Origin: Otis tarda
Lineage: Eukaryota; Chordata; Aves; Otidiformes; Otididae
Direction of reading: 5' to 3'
Length of the DNA: 64,000 nucleotides
Assembly: GCA_026413225.1 (NCBI GenBank)
Contig: CM048591.1
Span: 37,417,803 to 37,481,802, forward strand
Part shown: one piece after another, positions 1 through 14,300 of the stretch
Position numbering within the stretch: position 1 is the stretch's first letter
How the letters are laid out: each line of letters starts with the position of its first letter
Notes under the pieces: generated by a model
Told to the model about the DNA's origin: nothing
Seen by the model: the letters and a program-made list of their open reading frames with translations, nothing else
Databases searched by the model: none
Position numbers and translations under genes: made by a program

Positions 1-3000
1 AATAATACCATAGACAGAAAAGTTTAAAAGAGATTTTATCATAATTGCTGCAGTGTATATTTCTGAAATAAACCACTCCAGGTTTTTGCTAGCCTGCCTC
101 AGAGCAAGGAAAAGAAAAAATAAATATATCAGTCTGCAGTATCTTCCTTTTGAAAGGCAAATGTGCAGTCAAAGTTAGATTATGACCTGGCAATATATGT
201 TACTATTTAAAATAATAAAATTAAGTGACTTAGCTTCCAATACACAATTAATATAGATGCTTTCTTTTATTACTGCAATTTTCACTAAATGCCTTAGTTT
301 CATAAAAAGATGTTTGTTCATTAGCCTTTTTTTTTTAAACAGAAATTTTAATGACTCAAGCACAATCTGATGTGAGAAGAATGAAACATGCAAAGCTACA
401 CCCTGTTGTATAATACCACATCACGACCAAAGAGGTCAGGCAGTCCTTCAAACACAGATGACTTTCACAATTCATTTGTAAGTTAAACATAGACCCAAAC
501 CAGCCAGAGATTATGTACATGCATCAGTTCTTTATGGCAATATATTATTAGGACCTCAGATGCACACATCCTCACTATCAGTCATCTGCATCAACACTGC
601 ACTGATGTCTCCCCTCTGCCAGCTGTGTCCTGTGGCACATCTGCCCAGACCATTGTGCCACAAGCTGATTTAGGGCACCGGCAAGACTGCCATTGGGAAG
701 GCTGCTAGTAAGGGCCAAAGGGTTTCTTTTCCCACATAAAATAAATGTTGGCAAGTACAGAAAAGCTGCGGTCAGGTAGAAGCCCCATTGCAATCTTTGC
801 ATCAGGGGACACATCTACCTCTAGCAGAGGTTTCCCTTGCTCACCCAAAGAATATCCAGACCTGGATTCTCACCATTTCAGCTCCTACATGTGTTAGAGG
901 GAGAGGCTGTGGATGAGAAGCCTATGCAGCAAACTAACAAAGGGAACACAGAGTGGGACCACACGAAAAGGTCTTGATTAGCTTTCAACATTCTGTGGTT
1001 GCAGATTGTCACCTCATATCAAACTTGGAGCCACAATTCAAGTGGTGAGAGGCAAAGGGCAATTCTGAATGACAGGTAGCCTCTGCAACGTGTATGCACT
1101 AACTGGGAGGAGTCAAAGCAAGTGCTAAAGGTAACTGCACGTAGTAATTGTGCAGATGTTCATGGCTACTTACTAGTTAATGATTTATCTCCACATAAGG
1201 TCCAACAGCTGTCAAAATATTATCATTCTTACCTCACAGGTAAATAAATTCAAGCACTAAAATATGAGGTAGGATACGCCTACAAGGTGCAACTTCTTTG
1301 GGGCTGGAAAGTCAGAGTCTGATCACAAATGCACTTAAACTATAGTGATCTTTCTTGAGCAGGTTCAAGGGCAAGTTCTGCAGTACACAACTACTGTAGG
1401 GATCCTTACACAACTTTTCCTCTGGAGAAACTAAAGTAAAGAGGGTACTGCTCCCTGACAGTCAGCTTGACACGTCAATCTTCAGATGCATTTTCCCGCC
1501 TGTAGAGTTCCCATCACCTCCGTGACACAAAGCATGTGAAGCAGAAAGAAGTTGGGTAGGTTCAATCAGTGAAATGACTTGTCAAAATAAACTTGGAGGT
1601 CAGTAACATGAAAGATATGCCACATTTGGGCTTTAGTAAAATGGAGTTCAGACCCCAAAGACACCCAGCTAAATCTAGAAACTGGAGCCCTCAGAGACAG
1701 AGCAGACCATGGCTCTTTTCTATTTTCTGAATAACACTTCTAACTATTCACATAGTAAGAAAATATTTTTAATGAACATTGCCGAAACACAGGGCTAAAT
1801 TTCCCTTCTTGGTATTGCAAGGTACGTTCATCTTACAACACAATCAGCCTTCTCACGGCAAGGACAATGTCATTTAAAATGAAGAGTGAGACAAGTGCAT
1901 GTTAAGACCACTTCCCTTCACAACCAAGTCTACACAGAAAAGGAGAAAAGTGAGAGTATAATTAAAAATTGACTAATTAGTTTAATGACTTACTGGATTG
2001 CTCTCGGAAAGAGGAAGTTAATTGATCAGTTCGGCTGATAACGAAGGCAATAATCTCAATTTGAGAACTAGTAACTCTGAAGAGTGGTTCCAAATGTACT
2101 TCTTCTTTTATCCTGAAGCTTTGTAGGCTCGTTCTTGGCTAACTACACACAACAGGAAGGCCTGTGCTCACACAAAAACATCAACCTCATCTGCTGAGGT
2201 AAGGAGACATAAATGAGGGAAACACTGCCTTAATTGCAGGCTGTATAGGCTGTAGGTGACTTAAAGTACTCAGTTGCTGCCCAAAACCTCTGGTTTTGCT
2301 ACTCTGCTACAAACAGCTAGTCAAATAATACAGACAGTCCTAGGTGGGGTCTGTCTGCATTAACACTTCAGAATCCAATGTAAATGTATGCAAAGCACAT
2401 GACTAAAGTCACACCCAGGTATACACCAATACACAACAAAACTTGGTTATGTTGTCTAGCACAACAGTAACCTAAAGAAAGAGAAGCAACCTTGTAAACC
2501 TTAAACAAAGGGACGGGACAGCCTTGCAAAATATCCAGTCTAGTTAGGCACTGGTATGTTTCTTGGCTATTTTGCATGGAAACACCACTGTGCACTGAAT
2601 TTGCTGTTTAACATAGGCAGACAATTAAAATATTTCTCCACAGACAGGTCAAAATTAGTTGCCTATGTTCTGCATAATTCCAGACAGAGAGCTTGGGACT
2701 GAGCAAAGATGACAGTTTACAATACTCCAAGACTTAATTAAAGTTTTGAGGGCTAACGAGTAGGATGCTCCTACTGTTGTTGTTTCTTTTTTCAAATGCC
2801 GAAGCATAAGACTTTGAATAAAAAAACATCCTCAAGAATACCTTTCAGATATGAAGTACATGAACCATCTTAACCTAAATATTCATAGTTACAAGCTACT
2901 CATTCTTTAGTCCTGGTTCTGAAAAACTATATTTTAAAACAAACAAACAAAATGTTAATTTAACAGTGAATGTTTTAGCAGATATTCCTACATAAATGGA

Positions 3001-6000
3001 ACAAAAGCAATTTGCCATCTACATTGCCATTTAAGAGGTCGTTCTGAATTATGTGAATTACTATGAGTTATTTTACAGAAGAGGCCTCAAACTCTTTCTT
3101 CCCAGAATCAGTACCACCAAAACTTCTCCTAAATTCATTGTTTCATCTAGTTATTACAGAATTTTAAAAGGTATCTTAAAATTATACAGGTATTTGTGGT
3201 TTAATTTTAGGTACTTTTAATATCTTGTACTTGACTTCAATTATTTGCACACCAAGCAACAATACTCTATGTGTGTTTTTCTGCCTAGAAATCGGATGTC
3301 AAACTGCCTTCTGTATATGCTCAGAATCACCATGTTGATGTGACTGAAGATTAAAGGAGTCCCAGCAGCATCACATCTCTGTATGGGATCACCAACACAC
3401 ATTTCATCAGAAGTCTAACCAGAGAAAAAATGATCATGAAAGACGATGATTCTTACTCATCCACATTCCCAGTAGTTTCAAACGATTTCTAGTGTAAAGA
3501 CTGGCAAACCCCCGAAGCAAAGTAAGGTTACAATGCAGATTTCTACTGCTACTCAGAAATACATAATAATGTTCCCATTTGCAATACTTTAGTGTCCTAC
3601 TAGAATGATCTGTGAATAGCTGGCAAAAGGTTTACAGTGTAAACAAAACCTGCTAGCGTGAAATGTGCAAGTATCATTATTTAATGAGATGACTTGTTAC
3701 ATCATCATGTTTGTATTAAAAACAAAACCAGAAGCTGTGGACTCCCATGAAAACATTTTCTGTTTTCTAGCCAAAAACCTCTTCATAATACTTCTTTTGT
3801 TCCTGTGTTGAACAAAGTGACCGAACCTGGTAGGACATCTCTCTTCCTTCCCAAGTCCTTCCACTACCACTCTGAATGCAAAAGCTTATTTTCCTCAAAG
3901 TATGTTCAAGGTTGAGTGGGGAATAAAGGAATGAACTACCAGTCCCTCAAAGGCTTCTGTGTGTGCTTGCCTTCATGCACTGTGATATAACTCACACAAT
4001 CATCCATAGTGACTTCCACACAACTCAAAACTAAAGACACTCGTTTTGGCAGAATCTGAGTACTCAAGTTTGACTTAAGGGTGTGATCCTCCACGCATGG
4101 TAAGCCAGACATGCCTTTTTCTTTCCAGACTACTTATCCAGAGTAGTCTGCACAAATACCGTTTTATCACTCTGCAGCCTGGTGACCAGGAACTGGGTGG
4201 GCTGTGGAAGACGCCATCTCCACAACACACAAATCAGGACCACCCCCTCTACTCTCTGAGCAGACTCACATAAAACATATGGAAAAGAAAAACAGGGGTG
4301 ATCCTAACCAGCACCTGCAGGTGTGGATCTGCTGATTATGCTTTGCACCATGAAGAGGCTAAAGGTGCAGTAATCCTCACCTTGAAACATAAGCCAAAGG
4401 ACTACACTGCATGGCAACCTCTCCATCAGACAAGAAGGTAACTTTTCATCCCTTCATCCTCAGATAAACGTCTCCTAATGTGGTCAGTAGAAACACCGGA
4501 GAAAAAAAGGCTGAACAGGATTATTTATTGCCTTAGTAGTATTTTTTTTTAGAATTACACATACAAAAATATTTGTATATTGAAACAAATCAGTACACAA
4601 GCCTTCTCAAATCTGTAAGACATCAGAACACAAGAAACCCACACTAAAGACAAAAGTCTCTGACACATCTGACACACCCCTTATTGGAGCTCTGAATGTC
4701 AAACTTGACACTGAAGTAATAGAAGTAATACAAAACTTTTAACTCAGTACTACTGAAAATAAAGCCCAGTGTTGCTACCCGAGACAATTCTGGTTATTTT
4801 CCAGAGGTTAAAAAAGTCACTGTCCTACTGTTATCAATGATCGGCAGACAAGCCAACCGCATACCACTGCACACGCACACCTTCCTAGTAGGAAGGAAGC
4901 ACCAACAAGCTGCGTAGTCCTAACTGCCACACTGTAAACCTGGGCATGGTCTCACACAAACATTGCATTATTCTCAGGCAAAATGCCTTGACTCATGACA
5001 CATTAAGACCAAGACTTTAATTAGGTACAAAGGAGAAGAACACCTGCAGAACCTTTCAAGGTAGAAAGCTACCTTAGCAGAACCCAGGGAATCCCTGAAT
5101 CTTTCAGTCATCCTCTATTCAATCATCCTCTGAAGATTTTCATATATACCTGTAACTATAAGCCTATGAATTTCTAAACTCCTTTTCAATAATCCTATAA
5201 CTTTAAAGTTTGGGTTAGAAAAGGTATGCAATCATGAAGACTGCTATCTTGACCCCAAATAAATTGTTTTCATTAATATTCTAATTGGTGATAGGCAGCA
5301 GTGGTAGCTGCAATGGATTTTTACATTACCTAAATAAAAACTTGGCTGCTTCCCATTTCTCTGAGTCGAGTGCTTAGGATGGTTTACCAACAACTGAGTT
5401 TGCTGAGGGGAAAAAGAGCAAACAAAGAAAACACATTTCCCAAATTTTGTAAGCCAACAGATTCCAAACTGTCCTCCAAATCACCCCAGTGACCAAGAGA
5501 AACCTTTAGTAAGCTAAAAAAAAAAAAAAAATTAAGACCATCCTGACACATAGCCTGTGACACTACTGTTGGCTAAAAAATCATTACTAATGAGCATGTT
5601 TCAAACTGTGGTTTGCTATCTCCTACAGTTAATCCTCTTCAGGAGCTGGAAAATAAAAAGTCAATCTTAGATTTGGGGAAGAAACAACGGTTTGTAATGA
5701 ATCCAAGAGGAAATGCTTACGGGCTCTCACAGCCTTGTGGCTAGTGGCAGGAGACTTCACAAGAGCTTACATAACTAAATGGGAGTGCCATTCCAGCACT
5801 GGGAAACCTTTCTACACATGCCAGTCAGCAAGAGCAGTAAATAACACAGAACAGAGGCCAGCACAGGCTACTAGCACCAGTACAGACCTGGGGCTCTCAT
5901 CAGCTTGCCACCCTTGGTACCTCCCTGCTCCCCCAGCTGCTGCTGCTGGGACTAGCTATGCTGAGACCTGGAGAGTGACAGGCATACCTCTGCTACAAGT

Positions 6001-6317
6001 AAGCCAACATTTAGCACGGATGTATCCTCTGGCATTTAGTTGACTCACACTGGTACCCAGGCCAAGAACTTCTCATGAAAACAAACTCAGCAGGAGAAAA
6101 AAAGCAAATTACTTCCCCAGATAGAGAGGGACGGGAAGTTCTGGGTACAAAACAGCCCAAGGAGAATCCAGCCTGTTCACTCCCTTTGCTGACACAGGTC
6201 TGCCCACAGGCTTTGCTATGCTACAGCAGACGGCAACAAGAGAAAAAGGCCTGGTGGCCACCCAAAGTGAGATTCAGACTATGATGCAGACTGGGGATGT
6301 GGTGGGGGCAACAACAG
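1..6317. other. AT-rich non-coding stretch, no gene seen
   Basis: I see no recognisable coding exon on either strand; the open frames here are short and unlike known proteins. The sequence is AT-rich and has an A-run near 5518-5532. It lies on the downstream side of the minus-strand splice donor at 10936, so it could be the first intron of a gene leaving the window to the left. That is inference from the donor only. Confidence 0.6.
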
Positions 6318-6388
6318 TTCATAGAATCATAGAATCATTTAGGTTGGAAAGACCTTCAAGATCGAGTCCAACCAAGCAACAAGTTTCT
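6318..6388 (-). mobile_element. CR1 LINE 3'-end fragment
   Basis: The plus strand reads two tandem copies of a CATAGAAT-type octamer, followed by the 'ttaggttggaaagacctt' block and 'gagtccaacca'. This is the reverse complement of the conserved CR1 3' end, so the element runs on the minus strand with its terminal repeat at the low coordinate. Only about 70 bp remain, which is typical of heavy 5' truncation of this family. Confidence 0.85.
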
Positions 6389-9300
6389 CTCTTGACTAGA
6401 TTACAGGAATGCCAACAGCAATCTCACAAACTATTTTCTCAGGAGCAAAAAAAAAAGCTAATAGGTCTAACTCTACTAATTCCACTGCTCTTCCGCCTCT
6501 CCGCTGCTGTTTACATGCCCACACAGCAGAACCCCACAAACAGTCGTACCAGCAAATTGCACCAGTTAAGCAGTCGGTTGAAAAATAGCTGCCCTCCACA
6601 CCAATTTCTTTTGTTCTTGCAAACTTATTTTTAACCCAGATCAGTTCAGTGATTCGATATTATCACAAAGCCTCAACAACAGCTGTGCAACCACAGTCAA
6701 AAGGTGGCAAACTGCCATAACAAGTTGTAGTATTTTTAAGTGAGCTTTGGTGCTGAAGGCAACATCCCATTAAACTGCACTGCTCATCAAGCTATAAACT
6801 TAAATGCTAGCAGTTTTCTTCAGTTCACATGGCATGGCTATGTTTTGGAGTTGTGAAGAAGATCTAATAACTGCATCTGTAAATTACAGCAATATTTCTA
6901 CTGTTGAATGGTATTCAGTTTTTTAAGTATTTGTGCAACCAAACAATCTTTATATTTGTGTGCATTATACTTAATATAATTCTGTTCATAAACCAGCAGC
7001 TCTAGTCAAAGGACACCAAGACAAGCCTTGCAATTTATATCTTCATGTGCCAGAAAACTGCAACTTGATAAGTTCATTCAGAGGCAAAGTGAGCCAAGTA
7101 GAACCTGATTCCAGATCACTGGTACTTTTTCCATAGGATGAGTTTTATGATTCACAGTCAATGGGTCTCCACTAAGAGATGATAAAAATCATCTTACTAA
7201 CACTGGGCCATAACCTGCAGATGCGCGCTTGGAAGAATTTCTCAGCCCCTGTGTCTCAGCTCCAGGGTGTGTAATACAGGTGCCTGCCAGCCTCAAAGAG
7301 ACATTTTAAAAGGTATATCACTATCTATAGAATTTGAAATACTGTAGTAACAAGGATCACAGAAAAAACAAAGGGTACCAAACACAGGGGGCTGGCCAGG
7401 TGGCATGCAGTCACACAAGACATTAATCTCAAGCTAAAAGAGCTAGCAATAAAAATGAGCACAGTTAACAGAAAGGCCATCATCCAGCACCTGCTTTACT
7501 AGACAGAAGTGTCCTATGACTAGGCATGTAACACAGCACTACACAAAGTTTTACAACTTACTGTTCGACTGTGATGCAGATCATAACCACGACATACTGA
7601 AGAAACTAATGCTAGCTTACTACTACTTCCAGTTTTTAAAAATTTCATATTTCAAAATACCAAACACAAGCACATCTGGACAATGGTGAAAATATACAAG
7701 GCACTTGAAACACCTACAACTTCCCTCTACTTCGCTACAAAAAAAACCCAGTTACTTTTACAGCAAGGAGGAAACAACAGTAAAATGGTAGATATTGTAC
7801 CTCACAACAGGCTGATATGGTTTTCTAGCTCACAACTGGAGAATGAAGAGGGAAGGTAAAATACAGGATTTCCAGCTCACTGAGAGAAGACTTGAAGTTT
7901 CTTCCTCACATAGAAGGAGAAAAAGCTCTTTCTGGACTGTACAAACACGAAGAATAAGACAAGATGCATGACCTCATAACCACAGCAGGAATCTGCAATG
8001 ACAAATCACTTGATCTATTTAGGGAAAATAAAATTCAGAATATCAGTGGTGTGGGTCCACAACAAGCAGGTACAGTACAAAATGGATTCAAACACACATT
8101 ACACCTAGAAGATGAAGAATGGTCCAAGCTGTACGTAACACTGGAAAGCAGAGGAGGCATGAGGACCCTCTTCCCAATCACTGCCTGGCACTGTCAGTGA
8201 GATTTTATTTAGAAAGACATGTAATCGCATTTAATCTGTGCAGAGTTTGTTATTCACTTCTAAGCAATATGGGGTTTTGAACATTACAGCATTACAACAT
8301 ACACCAAACTGCTCATCTATGTGTTTCTAAGTGCACATTTTATTTTGCCTGATTAGTGAAGTTTGCTTTTTAGCTTCCACAGTATATAATTTTCAACTAT
8401 ATCTAACATATCAACTATATCATCTAACAACCATCAGTAACCAAAGTAGCCACACTGCAACACCAACAAGTATACATTCTGCAATCGTTGTGTAAGACAA
8501 ATGCTTAGGCAGGCTCTCAGCAACTGTTAGCAGAGCACCATATCCTGCAGGGTGCTGAAAACTGCACAGAAGCTGCGCCAGCTCTTATCTCCTCTTGGAA
8601 CCAAACAGGAGCTGGGAGGAAAAAGGGGAGGCAGTGCCTTACAAACAGCTGCCCAGGTTCTAGGGAAAGGTTGTTGCCAGCTTCTATCCTACAGCAGCTG
8701 AGGCAGCCAACACACTTACCGTGTCTTGGTTACACAGACCATAAACACAGAGAGCACACTGTACACATGGAGCTGCAGGAATTGGTAAGCACATTTTCAA
8801 CATTATCTAGACCACATTATGTGAGCCACAGAGCAAGTACTTTTTATAGTTTCTAGCCCATTCTGCTGGTGTCGAAAGTAAAAAAAAAAAGAAATCTCTT
8901 AGCTACCTTCAGGCTAGATAACAAACTAAACTGAAAGAAAAATCAACACTATCCCACAACCACACACTATCACAGCAACCCATGCAAGCATATGCTTATT
9001 TTTAGGCACATGTTTCAATTTCAAGAAGACCTAAATACATAACTAAAGATTATAAACAGCCCTGTACTAGCACCAATTGAACTCAGTGAAAGAAACTCCC
9101 TGCTGTTTTGAACGGTTTAAGGATCAGTGCCTAAACTTCAGAGCACAATTTTGTTTTTTTTTTTTTCTAATTGAGGGAGGAGAAGAATCCAGGAAAGAGA
9201 TGAACTACAGTAAAATAAAAAGAGTGAACAGGAACAGTTTTACAATGTTTTATCTTTTCCTCAATATAGTAATTACTAGAAACTGACCTTTAAAAAGAAA

Positions 9301-10139
9301 ACAGATTTAAATACTTGTGTTCAGTTTTGGTTTTAATGAATCAATTCTGAGATGGCTTTAAGGCAAAAAAGTACATTAAAGATGGGAGAAAGTATCTGGG
9401 TGGAGGAAGAGATGCGACAAATAAAGAATGATTTATGTTTTTCAGGTTTTGGAAGAGTCAGAGTAACAACTACATCAGGCATTCATCAGACTACGTATTC
9501 TCTGCTTTGAAGATCAAAGAATTTTGAGAGACTATTCAATGAACGTTATTAAAAAGCATCTCTACCATAATAAACCATGGGATAAACATCCTATAAATTT
9601 ATACTGAGACATAAAAACTCCAGTAGGTGACACAATCCACATTCACTAATTCCCAAACTGCCAATGCTCCCTATGTTAGGTTCATTTTAAGAGGAGTTTC
9701 TGTGGTTTTAATTTTGATCTGAGCCCTCCTCTACCTGACATTATCCAAATGTTATCTCAAAACACTTACATAAATACACAACTCTAACGAAACTGAAGGA
9801 ACAAGCCCACTGTTTCTTCATCTTAAGCAATAACCTTTTAGCAGCAACATGAACATGAAACAAGCATATTTACATTTCCTTTGGGAGAGCTAACATAACA
9901 TCCGCACAAAGTTTTCCTAAAGCAACAGCACGTACCATAGCTGCGTTTTAAAGTAGCAGCATTAAAAAAAAAAATAAAAAAAATAAAAAAAAAAAAGGGT
10001 GGGGGGAAGGGTGGGGAGGAACCCAACTTCTGATCACCTAAGCAGCGTATTGGAAACACTGCTACTTTAGGAAAGCCACTTTATGGTACCAGGAGGTAAG
10101 ACTACTATTTAAAGAGTTCCCTGCTGTCGGACGCTATTC
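6389..10139. other. AT-rich non-coding stretch, no gene seen
   Basis: No coding exon is recognisable. An A-rich simple repeat (A-runs interrupted by T) at about 9964-9998 is followed by a G-rich purine stretch to about 10018, just before GC content climbs into the CpG island. As with the first 6.3 kb, this could be intron of a leftward transcript starting in that island. Confidence 0.55.
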
Positions 10140-11345
10140 AGCAAAATCAGCATCTCGGGCAGAAACGCCTGAGTCCGGCCCAGCTCTCCCAGAGAGCGGT
10201 GCCCAGACGGGCCCCCCGGGGATGGGCTGCCCCCCCCCACCCCCAAACAAGCTCGTTCCGTCCCAGCAGTTTAATCCTGGAACAGCCAGCGCCTAAGGCG
10301 AGCTGGAACCTACCCCTCACACGCTGCTGGTTCGCTGGTTGTTTTTTGGTTTTGTTGGTTTTTTTTTCCTTAAAAAGCTACAGTCCCACAATTAAGAGAC
10401 TCAGAAGTCCGTGGAAGTTGACAGAAAAATTCCCCCAAAACCAAACAAACATAAAAAGCCCAGAGATGAGACGCGTTCCCTGCCAGCCCCTCAGGCTGCA
10501 GCCGGCAGGGCCTGGGGCGCAGGCGGGGCTCCCCGGTGGGGACCGGCACCGGGACCGGCCCCGCTCGGGGCGCCCACCGCCCCCCCCGGACCCCGGCCCT
10601 CAGCCCCGCGCCGCCCGGCTTCCCCCACAGCCCTCCTCCCTCGGGTGGGGGAAGGAAACAGCCCTAAGAAATAAAATCAGAAAAAAAAATCCGGAGACCG
10701 CCCATGCCACAGCGGGGAAAAAAAAAAACACAAGGCGAGATAAAACACAGGCATGGCACGCACGGATGTACCCGCCTCGCCCGGCGGATGCCCGCAGCCA
10801 GCTTGTGAGGGCCTCCAGCCAGGCGCCCCCCATCCCTCCCGCCTCCAGAGCCACGCCGAGACCCCCGAGGCCCGAACGGTGGCACCAACCTGCCGCCCCC
10901 GGCCCCGGCCGGACACCACTGCCGCCTCTCCCTCACCTCCAGCGCCGGTATGTAGCGGCGTGAGGCGGGGCGGCGCGGAGGGCCGCGGCCCAGGCCCCGC
11001 CCGCGGGCCGGCTCCTCCCACCCGCCCCGGGGGCCGAGACGGCGGGGGCTGCCCGGTGCGCGCCGCCCGGTGCGCGCCCTGCGTGTCGTCCCCGGCCCCC
11101 GCCCCCCACCCCACGGGGCCCTGGCTGTGTCCGGTCGCTGTCTTGTTGCCGCTTGCCCTGTGTTTGCGGGCGCTGTGGGCGCAGGAGGTTGGTTTGGGGC
11201 AGCGTGGGGGCCCAGGGCGGGCCAGCAGCGGCTGGTGGTTGAGGCTCTCGGGTCCCCCCGGGAGACACAGTTGCCAGGGGTCGGGAAGGGCTGAGGGCTG
11301 CTCGGATGTGCAAGGCCCCGGTAGCGCACCGAAGTGTGCTCGTAC
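10140..11345. promoter_or_regulatory. CpG island, probable promoter
   Basis: About 1.2 kb of very GC-rich, CpG-dense sequence stands out sharply from the AT-rich flanks. It holds several GC-box-like GGGCGGGGC motifs between about 10960 and 11010. Several long open frames cross it on both strands, but they overlap one another in different frames and have the Pro/Arg/Gly/Ala composition expected of GC-rich DNA, so I do not call them genes. A good splice donor on the minus strand at 10937/10936 suggests transcription to the left. In mammals the gene upstream of RFK, read divergently, is GCNT1; that identity is a synteny guess because no GCNT1 coding sequence lies in the window. Confidence 0.75.
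10937..11100 (-). other. Candidate non-coding first exon (minus strand)
   Basis: On the minus strand the sequence CTGGAG is followed directly by GTGAGG, a near-consensus splice donor, with the exon ending at 10937. It sits immediately downstream of GC boxes in the CpG island core, where a first exon is expected. The start at about 11100 is arbitrary because no transcription start can be read from sequence. If this belongs to GCNT1 it would be 5' UTR, since that enzyme's coding sequence is normally in one later exon. Confidence 0.3.
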
Positions 11346-14300
11346 CTGTTGGCCTGGTTTTGGCAGGAGGGCTGCAGCGTGGACTGAAGGGTCACCATCT
11401 GGTGCGTGCTGGCTCGCTCCTTCGCCTTTCGTCTCCTGTCTCCAGGACTGTATGAATGAATGTGGAAAGGAAGATAGGAGAACGAAAGTGCAAAGATTTC
11501 CTGCTGAAAAAAAATGAGGAGTTGGGAGAACCTCATCTGCAACACTGCTGCATTCACAGGAACATCTCTTCTACAGAGGCCTGAGCTCTTCTCAGGGAGC
11601 AGGGTGGCAAAGCCGTACCCCTGCTGCGCAACCCAAGGCTGCACGGGTGGCTGTGCCTGCTCGCTCCTCGAGAATGGTTACAAACCCTTAGCATCTGCTC
11701 AGGACCTTTCTATTCCTGGTTGAACAGACTACTCCCAAGCTACACAAGACAAATGCGTAATAGCTATGCATTTATAGCTGTAATTGCTGATATCGGATAT
11801 GCTGACTCATGCACATTAAATTCCAAGTGCAGAAGGAACTATTGTATGTGTGCGTGTGTCAAAGAAAAGAAATTACACAGCATTTCAACATGCTACTTCC
11901 ATTTTGTTACATTTCGTTCAAGGTCCTTACTTCACTCTGGTTTTTATCTGTCATGCTATTTATAACAAATGATAGGAAAGCAACTACACCTTGTGTTTAC
12001 TCAAATCAATGTGCAGTAGTCACACCACTTAAATCATTAGGACTTCCCTATGTCAGAGCTGCAAGAGATATCCCTGGTAAACTAGCTTCTGGTCTCATCC
12101 CCCTGTTCTTCAATTTCTGCTTTTCACACCAATAGTAGACAGTGGCTCATATACACCGCAGTCAGATGTGCCATCTGGCTCAGCTCTGAATCTTTAGAGT
12201 GGATGACACTTTCTTAATGTATTCAGAATCTGCAGTATTAGCTAGCTCGTGGTAATACGAGTGTTTTGAAGATGAAGGAGAATAATCTAATACCGTCAAG
12301 GCTTCTCAAAATTTCCTTTCAGATTAGGTGGACTGCTTCATGTGACATTTCACCTCAACTGGCAAGACAGTTCAGTCTTGCAGACCTCTTGCAAAGAAAG
12401 TTTTAAGAACTGCAGATAGTAGTGACACCGGTTATATGTGGTGAACACCAAGTCCCAGGCCCACAAACAAGAGCAGACAGAACTCCTCATAGCTCTTCCT
12501 GCAAAAGGCATTCTAAAGCAGAAGAGAGTTTCTTCCTTCTTCATTGTGATGAATCAAATGTGTACCTGAATGTTTTTTCCAGTCACGCATGCGCTCAGTA
12601 ACAGTGCTATATGATGTAAGAAAACTGTCAGTAAATGACAAGTTACGGATCTCAATGACCATTTTCTTCTCCTTGCACTGCCAGAGTGGTAGCTAAGTGT
12701 CCTGGGGTCTGACAGCAGCATCCTGCACCGATACACAGAAACTAGCCTGATAAGAATTCCTACTAGCTGTGGTAGTAGATTTCTCCTTACAATCTAATTT
12801 TCTGCACTTATCATTTTGCTAGATTGCCCTGCGCTGGATTCCATGCTAAGACTTTGTGCTGCTTACATCATATGAGCTAGCAAAGGTAACTGCAAAAATT
12901 CTGGAGCCATAAGTGGTAATCTGACACATTGCTATTATTCATATAATCACTCTTTGATGGGATTGATGGTGATGTTTATGTAGAGGAAGTTTATATTCTG
13001 GCTTCAAAATATTAAAACATCTCACAGCCTAGGTATTTCTTCCACAAAATATCTGAGATAACAGAAATACTATTATTTAGTTTTATAAATGGATGACTGA
13101 AGACATGTATTGACGACACACTAAAGTAAGTTTTAAGACTCATAATTCTAGATCAAAAGCACTGTGGCAGAGTGATGATCTGGTATAAACTCACTTTTGT
13201 AGTTCAGATTCCTTCAGACATTTTATATGAATTAGCTTTATGCTGATTAGTCTTTTTTTACTTTTTCTCCCTCAACAGCTTACATTCTTGACTGTGTGGG
13301 GAGAAGTGTAATTGTGTGCTGTGCATGAGCCAGAACAAGTTTCTGCTACTGGGTGAGGCAGTGGTGCACAGGTCCAGGATGAATTGTGCTGGAACAATCA
13401 GTAGTTGCATTTTGCCAATGCAGAACTTTTAACATTTTTATTGTATTTTCACATTGTCAATGCGTTTGCCTGAGGATGGCAGCATAGAGTGCTCAGTCAC
13501 TGCAGGATACTTAAGTAAGTTCAGTTGTCTTTAGCAGAGGAGTGAGATCAGATGATCACAGTAAATTTATTTTTGTCTTGAAATCCATGAGCCAGTGCTG
13601 ATCTGAGCTACTAACTGTGTAAGTTTAGCATACAGAGTCCAGCACCATGCACAAATAGTATCTTAAGCTCACATTAGTATTCTTATTTGTACATTTGCTT
13701 TGGTTTGTCCTAACCATGGACAAATTTTTGAGGGAAATTTATGCATAGGAAAATCTACTTTCCTCAGCATTCAGAAAAAAAAAAATGCTAATAAAGGATT
13801 TCTAGAAATCTAAAAATGCAGTAAAGGGCAACTTAGAGCCTTCTGAGTAGCAAGGGGTAACAAAGCCTTTTGCATCAAAAGCCATTCTCTAGATCATTAC
13901 TTATACAGGAGTTAAAACTTAACATGCTATTTCCAGACAGTTCTGTGATATGTTAATTTGGAGGGTTTTTTTTTTCTAGAAATCTATAGAACTACAAAGA
14001 TTTCTATTTCTTAATTAAAATGGGCAATTTTCTTCCCTCTCTTGTGTTCCATGAGTATGCAAGGTTATATTTAAAAAAACCAAACTGTTTTCCAGTTCTA
14101 CTGTTTTGATCACCGTATGAAAATAATAAAAAATGAAATATATTAAAATAAAATCAAACATGCTTATTAAGGGTTAATTTTACAGGAAATTATAATTTAC
14201 TGGTCTCTTACATTTGTCAGAATATTCAAGGGCAATTTGTCCTTTCAATAGTTTTCAATAGGTATTACCTGGATTTCTGATGACTGTTTTCAGAAGAGCA

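Noticed and set aside
10664-11644. Minus-strand 326-codon frame, and overlapping frames at 10199-10963, 10753-11517 and 10933-11313
   Set aside because: They overlap in several frames on both strands, have Pro/Arg/Gly/Ala-rich composition and no known motif, and coincide with the CpG island, where stop codons are rare.
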